Shown: positions 53,546-63,676 of the stretch, piece after piece
Layout of the letters: every line of letters starts with the position of its first letter
Numbering within the stretch: position 1 is the first letter of the stretch
From: Entomobacter blattae
Lineage (GTDB): Bacteria > Pseudomonadota > Alphaproteobacteria > Acetobacterales > Acetobacteraceae
Assembly: GCF_014672835.1 (NCBI RefSeq)
Contig: NZ_CP060244.1
Span: forward strand, 2,637,843-2,701,842
DNA: 64,000 nt
Reading direction: 5' to 3'
Notes under the pieces: model-generated
The model's input: the letters and a program-made list of their open reading frames with translations, nothing else
Database searches by the model: none
What the model was told of the DNA's origin: nothing
Made by a program: the position numbers and the translations under genes

Positions 53546-54694
53546 ATGCTCCTCCGTATTTTTATCCAGCTGTCCTTACTCGACCGCTATATCCTTCGCC
53601 AGCTTATGGCTGCACTTTTGGCCACCACAAGCGGCCTGGCTGCCCTTATCTGGCTTACGCAATCCCTACGGTTTGTGTCCATGGTTGTGGAACGCGGGTT
53701 ATCGCTTTGGGTCTTCATCCAGCTGACCAGCCTACTTATGCCGTCATTCTTTTCGGTTATCTTACCGATTACTACCTTCGTGGTTGTTCAGTTTATCTAT
53801 CAGCGTCTTTCTGGGGATCGAGAACTTACAGTGATGCAGGCGGCAGGCCTTTCCCCCTATTTTTTGGCCAAACCCGGCATCATCTGTGCATTCTGGTCGA
53901 TGATTGGCTGTTTTATCCTGAATATCTGGCTGGTTCCCCTCTCTTACCATTCCTTCCGCCAATATGAGTTTGAAATCCGTAATAAAATGGCTGCTTTCCT
54001 TCTCCAAGAAGGCGTTTTTACCCATTTATCTGATACGATGACAGTCTATGTTCGGGCCAAGGACAATACGGGCATTTTACGCGGGATTCTTATAGAAGAT
54101 GACCGCCAAAAAGACGGTCATGCCACCATTTTTGCCGAGCAAGGCAAGCTGGTTATACAAGCAGGCTTGCCGAAAGTGGTCCTCTTTAACGGCACCAGGG
54201 AAGTTATAGACCAAAAAACAGGAAGACTAAAAGTCCTCTCTTTTACTCAAAACACTGTGGAGCTTTCATCGAGCAAGAAAGACGATACCCGCTACCGCGA
54301 TGCAGCAGAAATGTCTCTTTCTGAGCTCTTTAACCCTGACCCACAGGAAATAGCCGAACGCGACTTTGGCAAGCTTGCCGTAGAAGCCCACAGGCGCTTG
54401 ACCTCACCCCTTATGGCTTTTTCTTTTGCCCTTGTTGCCCTTTTTAGTGTATTACGAGGAGCTTTTTCGCGGCATGGTAATATTCTGCGGCCCTTTCTAG
54501 CTGTTCTAACCATTGTTTGCCTGATGGCGGTTAACCTTGTTATTCAAAATCTTGCAGGGCGTAATACTTTTATGATCCCCTTTATATGGGTAGAAGCGAT
54601 CCTACCGGGCGCAATATGTGCCTACATCCTTTTTGAAAAAGAAGTACGCCTTTATTTCTTTACGCATAAAAAACAAGATCTCTCCAACCGGTAA
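53546..54694 (+). CDS. lptF: LPS export permease LptF
   Basis: The 382-residue protein has the LptF/LptG layout: three N-terminal membrane helices (LLDRYILRQLMAALLATTSGLAALI first), a periplasmic beta-jellyroll domain (about 130-280; VYVRAKDNTGILRGILIEDDR), then three C-terminal helices. The LPTF signature GDRELTVMQAAGLSPYFLAKPG between helices 2 and 3 contacts the LptB ATPase. With LptG and LptB2 it extracts LPS from the inner membrane. It is followed 7 bp later by lptG. Confidence 0.93.
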   Translation: MLLRIFIQLSLLDRYILRQLMAALLATTSGLAALIWLTQSLRFVSMVVERGLSLWVFIQLTSLLMPSFFSVILPITTFVVVQFIYQRLSGDRELTVMQAAGLSPYFLAKPGIICAFWSMIGCFILNIWLVPLSYHSFRQYEFEIRNKMAAFLLQEGVFTHLSDTMTVYVRAKDNTGILRGILIEDDRQKDGHATIFAEQGKLVIQAGLPKVVLFNGTREVIDQKTGRLKVLSFTQNTVELSSSKKDDTRYRDAAEMSLSELFNPDPQEIAERDFGKLAVEAHRRLTSPLMAFSFALVALFSVLRGAFSRHGNILRPFLAVLTIVCLMAVNLVIQNLAGRNTFMIPFIWVEAILPGAICAYILFEKEVRLYFFTHKKQDLSNR

Positions 54695-54701
54695 GCTACG
54701 C

Positions 54702-55814
54702 ATGTTTAAAGCTGTTACCCTTTCCTTATACATCGGGCGCCAATTTTCTTTATCGGCCATCACGATGATTCTATCCCTCACTGGGCTTGTCTCATTGTTT
54801 GATTTTATCGACCTTCTTCGCCGCGTTGCCACCAAACCAAATGTTTCCTCCAGCATTGTTACCAAAATTGCTTTATTACATATCCCCCATTTTTCTCTTG
54901 AAATTCTCCCTTTTGGCATATTACTAGGGGGTATTATCTGCTTCTGGCGACTGACACGCTCTTCTGAATTAGTGGTTGCCCGTGCAGCTGGCATTTCTGC
55001 TTGGCAATTCCTGGCGGCCCCAGTTGTGAGTGCTTTTCTGATAGGAATCTTTGCCATTACTGCCATCTCTCCCATATCATCCATTATGTTTCGCAAGGCT
55101 GAATATCTGGATCAGACCTACCTTCGCACCGGGGGAGGGCCCCTTACCTTTACCGGGGGAGAGCTTTGGGTGCGCCAGTCTGATCATGAACTTGTTCCCC
55201 ATGGTGTAGCGATTATGCATGCCCAGCAGGTAAAAATGGACCATGGTAAATTATTAATTAGTGGGGTTAGCCTCTTTAGACTTGATGAAAAGGATATTCT
55301 TCTTCTAAGAATGGAAGCAGCAAATGGAGAACTTGGCAAAAAGGTGTGGAAATTGTACAATGCGCATAGCCTCCTTCCTGATCACGAGCCCCAATATCTA
55401 GGGGATATTTCTATTCCGACTGATCTTACCGTTACCCGTGTGGAAGACAGTTTTGCCTCTCCGGACACACTTTCGCTCTGGACCCTTCCTGGTTTTATAA
55501 GGCTTTTGGAACGGTCAGGCTTTTCTTCTATCCGGCACAGGCTTCATTTCCAATCGCTCTTATCGCTTCCGCTCCTGGCAAGCACCATGGCGTTTGTTGC
55601 AGCAGGCTTTTCCATGCGTCCTTCCCGTAGGGGAGGAGTCATGCGTATGATCGGTTCGGGGGTTGCTGTTGGATTCGCGCTGTTTGCCATCTCAAAAGTT
55701 ACTGCTCAGCTGGGAGATTCGGGAACGGTTCCACCCTTTTTAGCAGCCTGGGCACCCGCCGCCGCTGGCCTCTGTCTTGCACTTTCCCTTCTTTTGCACC
55801 TGGAAGATGGCTAA
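54702..55814 (+). CDS. lptG: LPS export permease LptG
   Basis: The protein has about 370 residues from ATG 54702; the frame is open 28 codons further upstream, but that part overlaps lptF and lacks similarity. It has the same topology as LptF: helices at LYIGRQFSLSAITMILSLTGLVSLFDF, the coupling segment LTRSSELVVARAAGISAWQFL, a periplasmic domain, and three C-terminal helices. LptF and LptG form the heterodimeric inner-membrane core of the LPS transporter. Its stop overlaps the lptD start by 1 bp (TAATG). Confidence 0.93.
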   Translation: MFKAVTLSLYIGRQFSLSAITMILSLTGLVSLFDFIDLLRRVATKPNVSSSIVTKIALLHIPHFSLEILPFGILLGGIICFWRLTRSSELVVARAAGISAWQFLAAPVVSAFLIGIFAITAISPISSIMFRKAEYLDQTYLRTGGGPLTFTGGELWVRQSDHELVPHGVAIMHAQQVKMDHGKLLISGVSLFRLDEKDILLLRMEAANGELGKKVWKLYNAHSLLPDHEPQYLGDISIPTDLTVTRVEDSFASPDTLSLWTLPGFIRLLERSGFSSIRHRLHFQSLLSLPLLASTMAFVAAGFSMRPSRRGGVMRMIGSGVAVGFALFAISKVTAQLGDSGTVPPFLAAWAPAAAGLCLALSLLLHLEDG

Positions 55815-58204
55815 TGCAGTTTTTTCCTATCTTTAAATCATTATGGAAAAACAAAAAGCAGCATAGCCTGCTGGCTGCGACCATTATAGGAGGAACAGTC
55901 CTTATAGCCTATGCCAAACCCGCACAGGCCATAGGCTCTGGCCAGGGGTTTAGAGCAGCCCGAAACAATATTGGCAAAACCAATTCAGCCCCCATCACAG
56001 AAAAAGACCCCGTCACCTTTCAGTCCAATACAGTAGAGTATAATAACAAAACCGGTATTGTAACCTGGACTGGAGATGTGCAGATTTGGCAGAATGATAA
56101 TATCGTGCGTGCTGATAAGGTAACATACGACCGCAACACAAACGTTGTTGCAGCCTATGGCCATGTCGCCATGATTGAACCAGACGGCGAGGTTCTCTTT
56201 AGCGATTATACCGAACTGAGCGACAATATGCGCCAGGCCATTATGACCAGAATGTACGCCCTACTCGCTGATAACGGCAAGCTGGCAGCAAACGGGATGC
56301 GCCGTACTGGCGGCAAGGTAAACGACATGACCAGGGCCGTTTACACAGCCTGTAATATCTGTGCAGAACACCCAGAAAATGCCCCTTTCTGGCAATTAAG
56401 GGCTTATGGTGCAACCCAGGATACAGAGCACAAGAATATTGAATTTGATGATGCCTATCTAGATTTTTTTGGGATCCCTGCCTTCTATTTCCCATATTTT
56501 TCCATTCCTGACCCTTCTGTTAAGCGCAGCAGCGGTTTTCTTATTCCTGGAATAGCCTTTAGTAGCCGTTACCTCGGCATGTATTTTACTGTTCCCTACT
56601 ATTGGGCTATCGATGATGAGTCAGATGCAACCTTCACCCCCTTGATTGCTACTCGTTCTGGACCACAAATCACCGTAAATTATCGCCATCGGTTTAATGA
56701 TGGCTACATCAATTTTCTCGGTGCAGTCGCCTATGATACCCGTAAACAAGATGGTTTTGTGAATGGATTTAATGAAGCCGTAGGTTCGCAAAGCGACCAT
56801 GGTCTACAAGGATTCATGTTCCTAAATGCTGAGTTTTCACTCAACGAAGAATGGCGCTATGGTATTAACCTAAACCTGGCCACCTCTGCCAACTATATGC
56901 GTGATTATCGTGTCACTGGCTATGGTGGTTCTTACCTTGCTTCCTCAGCCTATTTGGAAGGCTTTGGCACGGGGTCTTATTCTAAAGTCGATGTCCAGGG
57001 CTATCAGGGCCTCAACTATGGCACCATTAATGATGTCGAACTTCCCTACGCCTTACCACGCTATACCTATAGCTATTTCGGCCAACCGGATGCCTTAGGT
57101 GGGCGTTTTAGCTTTGATACCACGGATTTTTACATCTATCGCTCAAAAGGCACAACTGATCAGAGGGGGCAGGTCTCTCTTAACTGGGATAGACCTTTTA
57201 ATAACGCCCTTGGACAACAGTGGATGTTAACCATGCATGTGGAATCCACCCTCTACCATGCTACTCACTTTGATGAACAGCCTAACTATGGTCCCTCATA
57301 TGGCGGGAAAACCTCTGGCTTTGTCCAGCCTACTATTGCCCTTAAAATGAATTGGCCTTTTATCCGCCGTTTCGGTGCCAATGGCACACAGATATTTGAA
57401 CCCATTGTTCAGCTTATTGCCGCTCCCAATACAGGAAACAGCCTCAATCGCTATCTTCCCAATGAGGATAGCCTTGCTTACGAATTCACAGATACAACCC
57501 TTTTCGCCCTCAACCGCTTCCAGGGCACAGACCGCCAGGATGGAGGCATTCGTGCCAATGTGGGCATTCATGCCAACTGGCGATGGGATGGACGCGAAAT
57601 TGATGCCCTCGTCGGAGAAAGTTTTCAGGCCCATGTGCAAAAAAACCGTATCTATGCCGGCGGTAAAACTTACGATATTACCGATGCCAATAGTGGGCTT
57701 TCCCATAAGGCATCCGATATTGTTGGCAGGGTTCGCTTTGTTCCAACAGATTGGTTAAATATTACAGCCAGAAGCCGCTTTGACCCCCATTCCAGCAAAG
57801 TGACCTTTGGGGATGGCCTGATCAATGCCGGAATTCCTCTCTTCAATGTGAATGCTGGCTACCTTTGGCAGCCCAATACCCCTTACTATTACTATGCTCG
57901 CCGTGTTAATAATGTTCCAACAAGCCTGTTCTTTCAAGATACAAGTGAAATTACCATGGGGGTCTCTACACAAATCCAACAAAACGATATCGAAACCTGG
58001 CATGCCTCTGTGTTTAGTCGGCGCAGCCTAGCTCGCAATCAATTTGTAACGGTGGGGGGATCTGTTGGTTATGCCAATGATTGCTTTGCATTTGATACCC
58101 TGTTCTTAAAACAGTATACTGCTATCGGTGGCCAAAACCGCAATTTTAACGTGTTGTTTAACCTAACCTTCAAGACCATTGGAACCTTTGGATTTAACGG
58201 ATGA
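55814..58204 (+). CDS. lptD: LPS assembly outer-membrane protein LptD
   Basis: The 796-residue precursor begins with a signal peptide (hydrophobic segment to about residue 40, cleavage after PAQA). The periplasmic OstA/LptA-like domain follows (FQSNTVEYNNKTGIVTWTGDV, NVVAAYGHVAMIEPDGEVLFSD), then a cysteine pair in ACNICAEHPENAPFW and a large beta-barrel with FGIPAFYFPYFSIPDPSVKRSSGFL, the conserved LptD loop. It places LPS in the outer leaflet together with LptE, which is not seen here. Order lptF-lptG-lptD-surA-rsmA is a common alphaproteobacterial operon. Confidence 0.95.
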   Translation: MQFFPIFKSLWKNKKQHSLLAATIIGGTVLIAYAKPAQAIGSGQGFRAARNNIGKTNSAPITEKDPVTFQSNTVEYNNKTGIVTWTGDVQIWQNDNIVRADKVTYDRNTNVVAAYGHVAMIEPDGEVLFSDYTELSDNMRQAIMTRMYALLADNGKLAANGMRRTGGKVNDMTRAVYTACNICAEHPENAPFWQLRAYGATQDTEHKNIEFDDAYLDFFGIPAFYFPYFSIPDPSVKRSSGFLIPGIAFSSRYLGMYFTVPYYWAIDDESDATFTPLIATRSGPQITVNYRHRFNDGYINFLGAVAYDTRKQDGFVNGFNEAVGSQSDHGLQGFMFLNAEFSLNEEWRYGINLNLATSANYMRDYRVTGYGGSYLASSAYLEGFGTGSYSKVDVQGYQGLNYGTINDVELPYALPRYTYSYFGQPDALGGRFSFDTTDFYIYRSKGTTDQRGQVSLNWDRPFNNALGQQWMLTMHVESTLYHATHFDEQPNYGPSYGGKTSGFVQPTIALKMNWPFIRRFGANGTQIFEPIVQLIAAPNTGNSLNRYLPNEDSLAYEFTDTTLFALNRFQGTDRQDGGIRANVGIHANWRWDGREIDALVGESFQAHVQKNRIYAGGKTYDITDANSGLSHKASDIVGRVRFVPTDWLNITARSRFDPHSSKVTFGDGLINAGIPLFNVNAGYLWQPNTPYYYYARRVNNVPTSLFFQDTSEITMGVSTQIQQNDIETWHASVFSRRSLARNQFVTVGGSVGYANDCFAFDTLFLKQYTAIGGQNRNFNVLFNLTFKTIGTFGFNG

Positions 58205-59613
58205 GCCTATTTTCCTCTATGCCATTCTCCCTCCTCGTCAATCACAAGAAAAAAAAGGTCCTGGTATGCTCTTCGCTATTGTGGAGTGCCCTCCTTGGAA
58301 GTAGCGCTATTTTGCAGCCAGCCTATAGCCGTGCTCCTGCTCATCGTCCGGCTTCAACAGCACAGCAGCATTTACCCCCTGCCAGTGACCAGAGCCGTAT
58401 TGTTGCCATTATTAACGGCATTGTCCTTACTCAGAGAGATGTTGATAATAGGGCACGGCTTTTTGCAATTTCCACTGGAATTCCTATCTCTCCTGAAATT
58501 ATGGAACGCATCCGACCCCATATCGTCAACCAGCTCATTGATGAGCGTTTAAGAACTCAAGCCATTCTGGGCCGCGGTATTGCCATTCCAACAGACCAGA
58601 TTGCGGCCTCCATATCCGATATTGAAAAACGAAATGGTATGCCAGAGGGCGCCTTACGCCAACGCCTTGCCAGCGATGATATTGCCCTAACCACTTTAAT
58701 TGACCAAATTCGAGTTCAGCTGGGCTGGAGCCTTGTTCTTCAGCAAGAAATGGGCAGTAAGGCCCATATTACCGCCCACGATATTACCCGTAGGCAGGAT
58801 GCCCTAAAAAAAGAAGAAGGAAAACCCATCTATCTCATCAATGAGATTTTTATTCCCGTGGATGATCCCCGACATACCGAAAACGAGCTACGGTTTGCCA
58901 ACACCATCATTCAACAACTTAAGGCAGGTGCCCCTTTCCCCATTGTGGCTGCCCAGTTTTCCCAAAGTCAATCTGCCCTTCAGGGAGGAAGCCTTGGGTG
59001 GTTACAAGAAGATAACCTTGACCCTGCTGTTGTCTCCACAGTAAGGCAAATGCCTATTGGCGCTATTTCCAACCCCATTCGTGTAGCAGGCGGCTATATG
59101 ATTGTAACCCTTAATGGCAAAAAAACACTCGGCCATGACTATGGTACTGTTTTAAGTGTGCGGCAAGTTTTTCTGCCTTTTTCCACCCCGCTAGACCCTC
59201 AACACCCCACCCAACAGCAGCAAGAAACCCTGCAAAAAGCCCTTCATTACCAAAATACCCTTCATGAATGTAGTGAGGTAGAGGCCGCCAACAAACAAGC
59301 GGGGGAAAAACGCCCCTCAGATCCTGGCGAAGTTATTATGGAGCGGGTTAACCCCAGTATGGGCCAAATCCTCAATAACTTATCGATTGGGAAAATCAGC
59401 AAGCCTCTTGTCTCCCGTGAAGGAATTGACATGATTATGATTTGCTCCCGTGAGAAGAAAGACTTCTCTAACCAGTCGGCAACAGATATCGCTAACCAGC
59501 TTTTAAATGAACGCGCAGAGCAGGCTTCTCGCCAACTTAACCGCGAACTGCATCGCCAGGCTGTTATTGATATACGCCAGCAATCCCCTTCCTTACATTC
59601 TACTAATCTGTGA
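58201..59613 (+). CDS. surA: Periplasmic chaperone/peptidyl-prolyl isomerase SurA
   Basis: The 470-residue protein has an N-terminal signal segment (VLVCSSLLWSALLGSSAIL...), a SurA N domain (SRIVAIINGIVLTQRDVDNRARL with MERIRPHIVNQLIDERL), and one clear parvulin domain (YLINEIFIPVDDPRHTENEL ... FSQSQSALQGGSLGW, MPIGAISNPIRVAGGYMIV). A second parvulin-like segment is weak. It escorts outer-membrane proteins such as LptD across the periplasm. It overlaps lptD and rsmA by 4 bp each. The pdxA gene often found between surA and rsmA is missing. Confidence 0.93.
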   Translation: MSLFSSMPFSLLVNHKKKKVLVCSSLLWSALLGSSAILQPAYSRAPAHRPASTAQQHLPPASDQSRIVAIINGIVLTQRDVDNRARLFAISTGIPISPEIMERIRPHIVNQLIDERLRTQAILGRGIAIPTDQIAASISDIEKRNGMPEGALRQRLASDDIALTTLIDQIRVQLGWSLVLQQEMGSKAHITAHDITRRQDALKKEEGKPIYLINEIFIPVDDPRHTENELRFANTIIQQLKAGAPFPIVAAQFSQSQSALQGGSLGWLQEDNLDPAVVSTVRQMPIGAISNPIRVAGGYMIVTLNGKKTLGHDYGTVLSVRQVFLPFSTPLDPQHPTQQQQETLQKALHYQNTLHECSEVEAANKQAGEKRPSDPGEVIMERVNPSMGQILNNLSIGKISKPLVSREGIDMIMICSREKKDFSNQSATDIANQLLNERAEQASRQLNRELHRQAVIDIRQQSPSLHSTNL

Positions 59614-60479
59614 ACCCCACCCTTCCCTCTCTACGAGAGGTTATTACCCGTTTTGAGCTGAACGCCCGTAAATCTCTCGGCCAGCATTTTTTACTTGATC
59701 CTAATATCACCCGCCATATCGTCTCCTTAGCAGGGGATATATCTGGACGTTTCGTTGCAGAAATAGGCCCAGGCCCCGGAGGATTAACCCGTGCCTTACT
59801 GGAAACCACAGCCCAACAGGTTGTTGCCGTGGAGATTGATGAAAGAGCTGTACGAGCAAGCCAATTCCTGACCCAGTTCTATCCTGAAAATAAGCTTAAA
59901 GTGATAGAAGCTGACGCCCTTAAAACAGATTTACCCCCCCTTCTTCCTGCACCGCGGCAAATTATTGCCAATCTTCCTTACAATATTGGAACCCCACTGC
60001 TTGTGAGGTGGCTTAAACAAGCCGATCAATGGGAGCAAATGGTGCTGATGTTTCAAGAAGAAGTAGCTCTAAGAATTTGTGCCCCTCCCAATACTCCCCA
60101 TTATGGGCGGCTTGCCGTGCTGACTCAATGGATAGCGCAATGCTCGATCAGCATGCATATTGCCGCAGGGGCTTTTTCTCCTCCACCCAAGGTGCGTTCA
60201 GCCGTGGTGCGCATTATTCCCTACAAGAAGCAACCAGCCCCTAACCTTTTTAAAGCGATGGAAACGATAACGGCAGCAGCCTTCGGACAAAGGCGGAAAA
60301 TGCTCCGCCGCTCCCTTGCCGCCCTGAATGGCAAAATGCTCCTCGAAAGCGCTGGAATAGAAGATACGCGAAGGGGAGAAACCCTTACGATTGCAGAATT
60401 TGAGCAGCTTGCCCGCCACTATCTAAATTCAATGACTTTACGGCAAACAGATTCTAGCAGACACAGCCTAGAGCCTTAA
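59610..60479 (+). CDS. rsmA: 16S rRNA dimethyladenosine transferase
   Basis: The 289-residue protein has ARKSLGQHFLLDPNITRHIV, the SAM loop VAEIGPGPGGLTRALLE, VEIDERAV, the catalytic motif NLPYNIGTPLL and the C-terminal FGQRRKMLRRSLAAL. It dimethylates two adjacent adenines in helix 45 of 16S rRNA (KsgA). The start is GTG (59610-59612), overlapping the surA stop by 4 bp (GTGA). It ends the lpt-surA operon, and a 209-bp spacer separates it from the convergent cfa. Confidence 0.96.
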   Translation: MNPTLPSLREVITRFELNARKSLGQHFLLDPNITRHIVSLAGDISGRFVAEIGPGPGGLTRALLETTAQQVVAVEIDERAVRASQFLTQFYPENKLKVIEADALKTDLPPLLPAPRQIIANLPYNIGTPLLVRWLKQADQWEQMVLMFQEEVALRICAPPNTPHYGRLAVLTQWIAQCSISMHIAAGAFSPPPKVRSAVVRIIPYKKQPAPNLFKAMETITAAAFGQRRKMLRRSLAALNGKMLLESAGIEDTRRGETLTIAEFEQLARHYLNSMTLRQTDSSRHSLEP

Positions 60480-60688
60480 GGAAAAAGGTTATAGCACAAC
60501 CGTAGGCACAGCGTATTGGCCGTTTATGGCAATATTGGCTCTAAAGCCCTGATGAGCACGCCCCTCCGTGATTGAATATCTATTCTCTATAAAAATATAT
60601 TCCCCATAAGGAAGGCAGCTTTAATAAAGGCGCCATTGGTCTGTTGTCGTATGGCAGCACGAGCAATATATATTTTAATTACTCCTTC

Positions 60689-61942
60689 CTAGGAAAGAAG
60701 CCTTCTAATAAAGGTATTGCCCGCATATTTAGCCTCATGATCCTTCTCAGCATTAAACATATAATCCCTTGTTAAGGGAATAGCATTAGCACTTGGTGTT
60801 AACTGTAGCTGAAAATTCATATGGCCTTGATAGCGGAAAGTTAATTCTGCCCCAACAAGATAAAGACTAAACATACGATAAAAACGCTCATCATACATTT
60901 TTATTACCGCCTGGCAGTTTTCCCTAAAACGTTTATACCACTCGGCAAGGGTCATGGCATAATGAAACCGTAACACTTCACAGTCAGCCACCCACAAGCC
61001 AGACTTTTCGACAGAATGAAACGTTTCACTTAAAGAGGGAGAATACCCCCCTGGAAAGATATATTTGGCAATCCATGGATTGGTAGAACCCGCCCCATCG
61101 CTTCTTCCAATGGAATGAAGAAGCATTATGCCCTCATCCTTTAAGCAGCGCCGCACAGAAGAAAAAAACGTATCATAATATCCCACACCTACATGCTCAA
61201 ACATGCCTACGGAGACAATCCTGTCAAAAGTTTTTCTAACTTTACGATAATCAATGAGTTCAAAGCGTACTTGGCCTTGCAACCCTTCCTCTTCTACCCT
61301 TTGCCGGGCCACTACAAGCTGTTCCTTTGAAAGGGTGATACCGGTAACCTTAGCGCCATATTCCTTGGCAAGGGTTATTGCCATACCCCCCCAGCCACAC
61401 CCTATATCTAATACCTCAAGATCAGGTTTATCGAGGAGCATTTTTGCTGCTATATGGCGCTTTTTATCAAGCTGGGCCTGTTCTAGAGAAATAGTATCGG
61501 CACTAAAATAGGCACATGAATACTGCATATCCTCATCGAGAAATAACTTGTAAAAATCTCTACTGAGGTCGTAATGATGGGCAACATTTTTCTGGGCCCG
61601 TTTTTCAGGATTGAACTGAGACCACGATCTTTTCACATATCGTAAAAAACCCGAAACTTTCTCACCCACATGCCCTGCACCCAGGTCATTACTCATAATA
61701 ACCTGCATAAGCGCATATAACGTGCAATTAACGGGTTCAATAAGGCCATCCATATAGGCCTCTCCAAAAGCAAGCCCTGGATTAAGCAATAGGCCCCGCA
61801 CAACATTTTCTGAATGAATACGCATGCTGGCCGAAAATTCATCACTTCCCCTATAAACAATTTTCCGACCATCAGGATAAATCACTTCCAATGTGCCACG
61901 AGTGATGAAACGTTTCAAAACCGCGCTTAACAGAGTGATCAT
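60689..61942 (-). CDS. cfa: Cyclopropane-fatty-acyl-phospholipid synthase
   Basis: The 417-residue protein has the CFA synthase N-terminal region (LNPGLAFGEAYMDGLIEP), the HHYDLSRDFYKLFLDEDMQYSCAYF segment, the SAM loop VLDIGCGWGGMAITLA, FDRIVSVGMFEHVGVGYYD (active-site Glu) and WIAKYIFPGGYSPSLSE. It adds a methylene bridge to unsaturated acyl chains of phospholipids, a stress adaptation frequent in acid-tolerant bacteria. Position in this window beside psd and pssA loci is only partial linkage. The start ATG is 61940-61942. Confidence 0.95.
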   Translation of the reverse strand: MITLLSAVLKRFITRGTLEVIYPDGRKIVYRGSDEFSASMRIHSENVVRGLLLNPGLAFGEAYMDGLIEPVNCTLYALMQVIMSNDLGAGHVGEKVSGFLRYVKRSWSQFNPEKRAQKNVAHHYDLSRDFYKLFLDEDMQYSCAYFSADTISLEQAQLDKKRHIAAKMLLDKPDLEVLDIGCGWGGMAITLAKEYGAKVTGITLSKEQLVVARQRVEEEGLQGQVRFELIDYRKVRKTFDRIVSVGMFEHVGVGYYDTFFSSVRRCLKDEGIMLLHSIGRSDGAGSTNPWIAKYIFPGGYSPSLSETFHSVEKSGLWVADCEVLRFHYAMTLAEWYKRFRENCQAVIKMYDERFYRMFSLYLVGAELTFRYQGHMNFQLQLTPSANAIPLTRDYMFNAEKDHEAKYAGNTFIRRLLS

Positions 61943-62015
61943 CCTTTTCTCCTATTTGAAAATTAGAATAAAATAGAAACTAAAATATACAATAAAAAGA
62001 ACACTGTAATACAAT

Positions 62016-62049
62016 AAAAACCCCACAGACAAGATGCCGTGGGGTTTTT
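62016..62049 (-). terminator. Terminator of the rpsF-rpsR-rplI operon
   Basis: The stem AAAAACCCCAC/GTGGGGTTTTT (62016-62026 with 62039-62049) forms an intrinsic terminator, about 83 bp after the rplI stop and just before cfa on the same strand. Because its flanks are A-rich and T-rich it is symmetrical, but only minus-strand transcription reaches it. Confidence 0.88.
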
Positions 62050-62131
62050 AAAAAATATAAACAAATCGTTCTAGTCTTTTTTAGACCAACTGTGTTTTCC
62101 TGGTTTTCCTGAAACCATTGAAAAGCACAGT

Positions 62132-62722
62132 CTAGTTTTCAGAAGAGCCTTCCTCAATAACCATAATGGTTTCTTCACTGCTAACAGCAGCAACCATGAC
62201 CATTTCAACGGCCTGGTCCATCTCCTCTACGGTAACAGCCTCACCCTTAGCCTGACGCTCGGCCTCTTCCTGTGAGCGAGCAACATTGACAATAACATCA
62301 ATAGAAACCTCAGGGTGCAAAATAACACGGGCCCGGATTAAACCCAGCATCTTTATAGGATGCGGCAGCATAACCTGTTGGCGGGTAACCGTTAGGCCTG
62401 CCTCTGTTACTGCTGTTGCAATATCACGAGTAGTGACAGACCCATACAAGCTGCCGCTCTCACCAGCCTGGCGGATAATAACCACCGAAAGCCCACTCAT
62501 CCGCTCAGCCAAGCGTTCAGCTTCTTCCCTATGTTTAATGTTTTGGGCTTCAAGCTGAACACGTTCGCGTTCAAAACGCTCGCGATTATGGGCATTCGCA
62601 CGAATAGCCTTGCCTTGTGGCAAAAGAAAATTACGGGCATAGCCAGGCTTTACCTTAACGATATCGCCAATCTGTCCCAGCTTTTCAATACGTTGAAGAA
62701 GAATAATTTCAGTCGCAGACAT
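62132..62722 (-). CDS. rplI: 50S ribosomal protein L9
   Basis: The 196-residue protein starts with the L9 N-terminal domain [38 protein letters not shown], a long connecting helix ([20 protein letters not shown]) and the C-terminal domain ([33 protein letters not shown]). It binds 23S rRNA domain V at the base of the L1 stalk. The C-terminal tail is longer than the usual 150 residues and acidic, as in other alphaproteobacteria. It is last in rpsF-rpsR-rplI. Confidence 0.97.
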   Translation of the reverse strand: MSATEIILLQRIEKLGQIGDIVKVKPGYARNFLLPQGKAIRANAHNRERFERERVQLEAQNIKHREEAERLAERMSGLSVVIIRQAGESGSLYGSVTTRDIATAVTEAGLTVTRQQVMLPHPIKMLGLIRARVILHPEVSIDVIVNVARSQEEAERQAKGEAVTVEEMDQAVEMVMVAAVSSEETIMVIEEGSSEN

Positions 62723-62734
62723 TGGCCTTCCCCC

Positions 62735-63010
62735 TTAACTGACAACATAAGGCAGAAGCGCCAAAAAACGTGCCCTTTTAATGGCCTGGGCCAATTCACG
62801 CTGCTTTTTAGCTGAAACTGCTGTAATACGGCTTGGAACAATTTTCCCACGCTCTGAAATGAAACGACTTAAAAGCCGAACATCCTTATAGTCTATCTTT
62901 GGAGCATTTTTGCCAGAGAAGGGGCAAGATTTCCTACGCCGATAAAAGGGGCGACGAGCACCTACAGCAATACGGCGGCTAGCGGGGCTAATCTCATTTG
63001 TTTCAGACAT
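62735..63010 (-). CDS. rpsR: 30S ribosomal protein S18
   Basis: The 91-residue protein has the S18 core: [65 protein letters not shown]. It binds the 30S platform with S6. It lies 6 bp downstream of rpsF and 12 bp before rplI. Confidence 0.98.
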   Translation of the reverse strand: MSETNEISPASRRIAVGARRPFYRRRKSCPFSGKNAPKIDYKDVRLLSRFISERGKIVPSRITAVSAKKQRELAQAIKRARFLALLPYVVS

Positions 63011-63016
63011 AATGGC

Positions 63017-63496
63017 TTACTCCTCTTCACCAGCGAGGGTGGACAGATTGCCCTGGTCCTCATCAAATTCATCCTGGGCATCATACCCTTTTCTGCGACC
63101 ACTATCATAGCGGCTAGAAGAAGCTCCCCTAGGGTTGTTCCCTCTGCCGGCAGAACGCTCTGGGCGTTCATCATTCTTGCGGGACATCCCAACAGAAGGG
63201 TTAGGATCTATTTCTTCAATCCGCAAGGTCAAGAAACGGAGAACATCCTCATTAAGGTTCATCTGGCGTTCCATTTCCTTGATAGATTCTGGCTTTGCCT
63301 CAAGCCCAAGAAGCATATAATGCCCCTTACGGTTTTTCTTGATGCGATAGGACAGAGAACGCAAACCCCAATATTCACGCTTACGAACCGCTCCACCTTC
63401 GCTTTCCAGCAAACTGGTGATATTATCAGCAACAGCTTCAACCTGCTGTTGTGTTACATCATTACGTGCAATGAACACACACTCATAAAATGGCAT
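63017..63496 (-). CDS. rpsF: 30S ribosomal protein S6
   Basis: The 159-residue protein starts MPFYECVFIARNDVTQQQVEAV, has REYWGLRSLSYRIKKNRKGHYMLLG, and the S6-type ENLNEDVLRFLTLRIEE segment, then a charged Gly/Arg/Asp-rich C-terminal tail. The frame is open 24 codons further upstream, but ATG 63494-63496 with AAGGG 8 nt before it gives the canonical N-terminus. S6 forms a dimer with S18 on the 30S platform. It heads the operon. Confidence 0.97.
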   Translation of the reverse strand: MPFYECVFIARNDVTQQQVEAVADNITSLLESEGGAVRKREYWGLRSLSYRIKKNRKGHYMLLGLEAKPESIKEMERQMNLNEDVLRFLTLRIEEIDPNPSVGMSRKNDERPERSAGRGNNPRGASSSRYDSGRRKGYDAQDEFDEDQGNLSTLAGEEE

Positions 63497-63601
63497 ATAT
63501 ATTCCCTTCGGATCCTTCAACCCCCAAACATGGCCCTTCCATGTTTCCCAACAGGGTATAGCCGGCATCTTGCCTAATACGACACCAGCAGGGATGCCCC
63601 T

Positions 63602-63630
63602 TTTCTAAGCATTCCTGCAACAGTTTTCAA
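63602..63630 (-). promoter_or_regulatory. Candidate promoter of rpsF operon
   Basis: On the minus strand TTGAAA (63625-63630) and TAGAAA (63602-63607) are spaced by 17 bp, a sigma-70-like pair about 105 bp ahead of the rpsF start. The -10 box matches the consensus in only four positions, so this is a weak call. Confidence 0.35.
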
Positions 63631-63676
63631 GAGAAAATTTGTTTTTCTTGAAGGTGCTCTCCTTTATTTCGGGGTG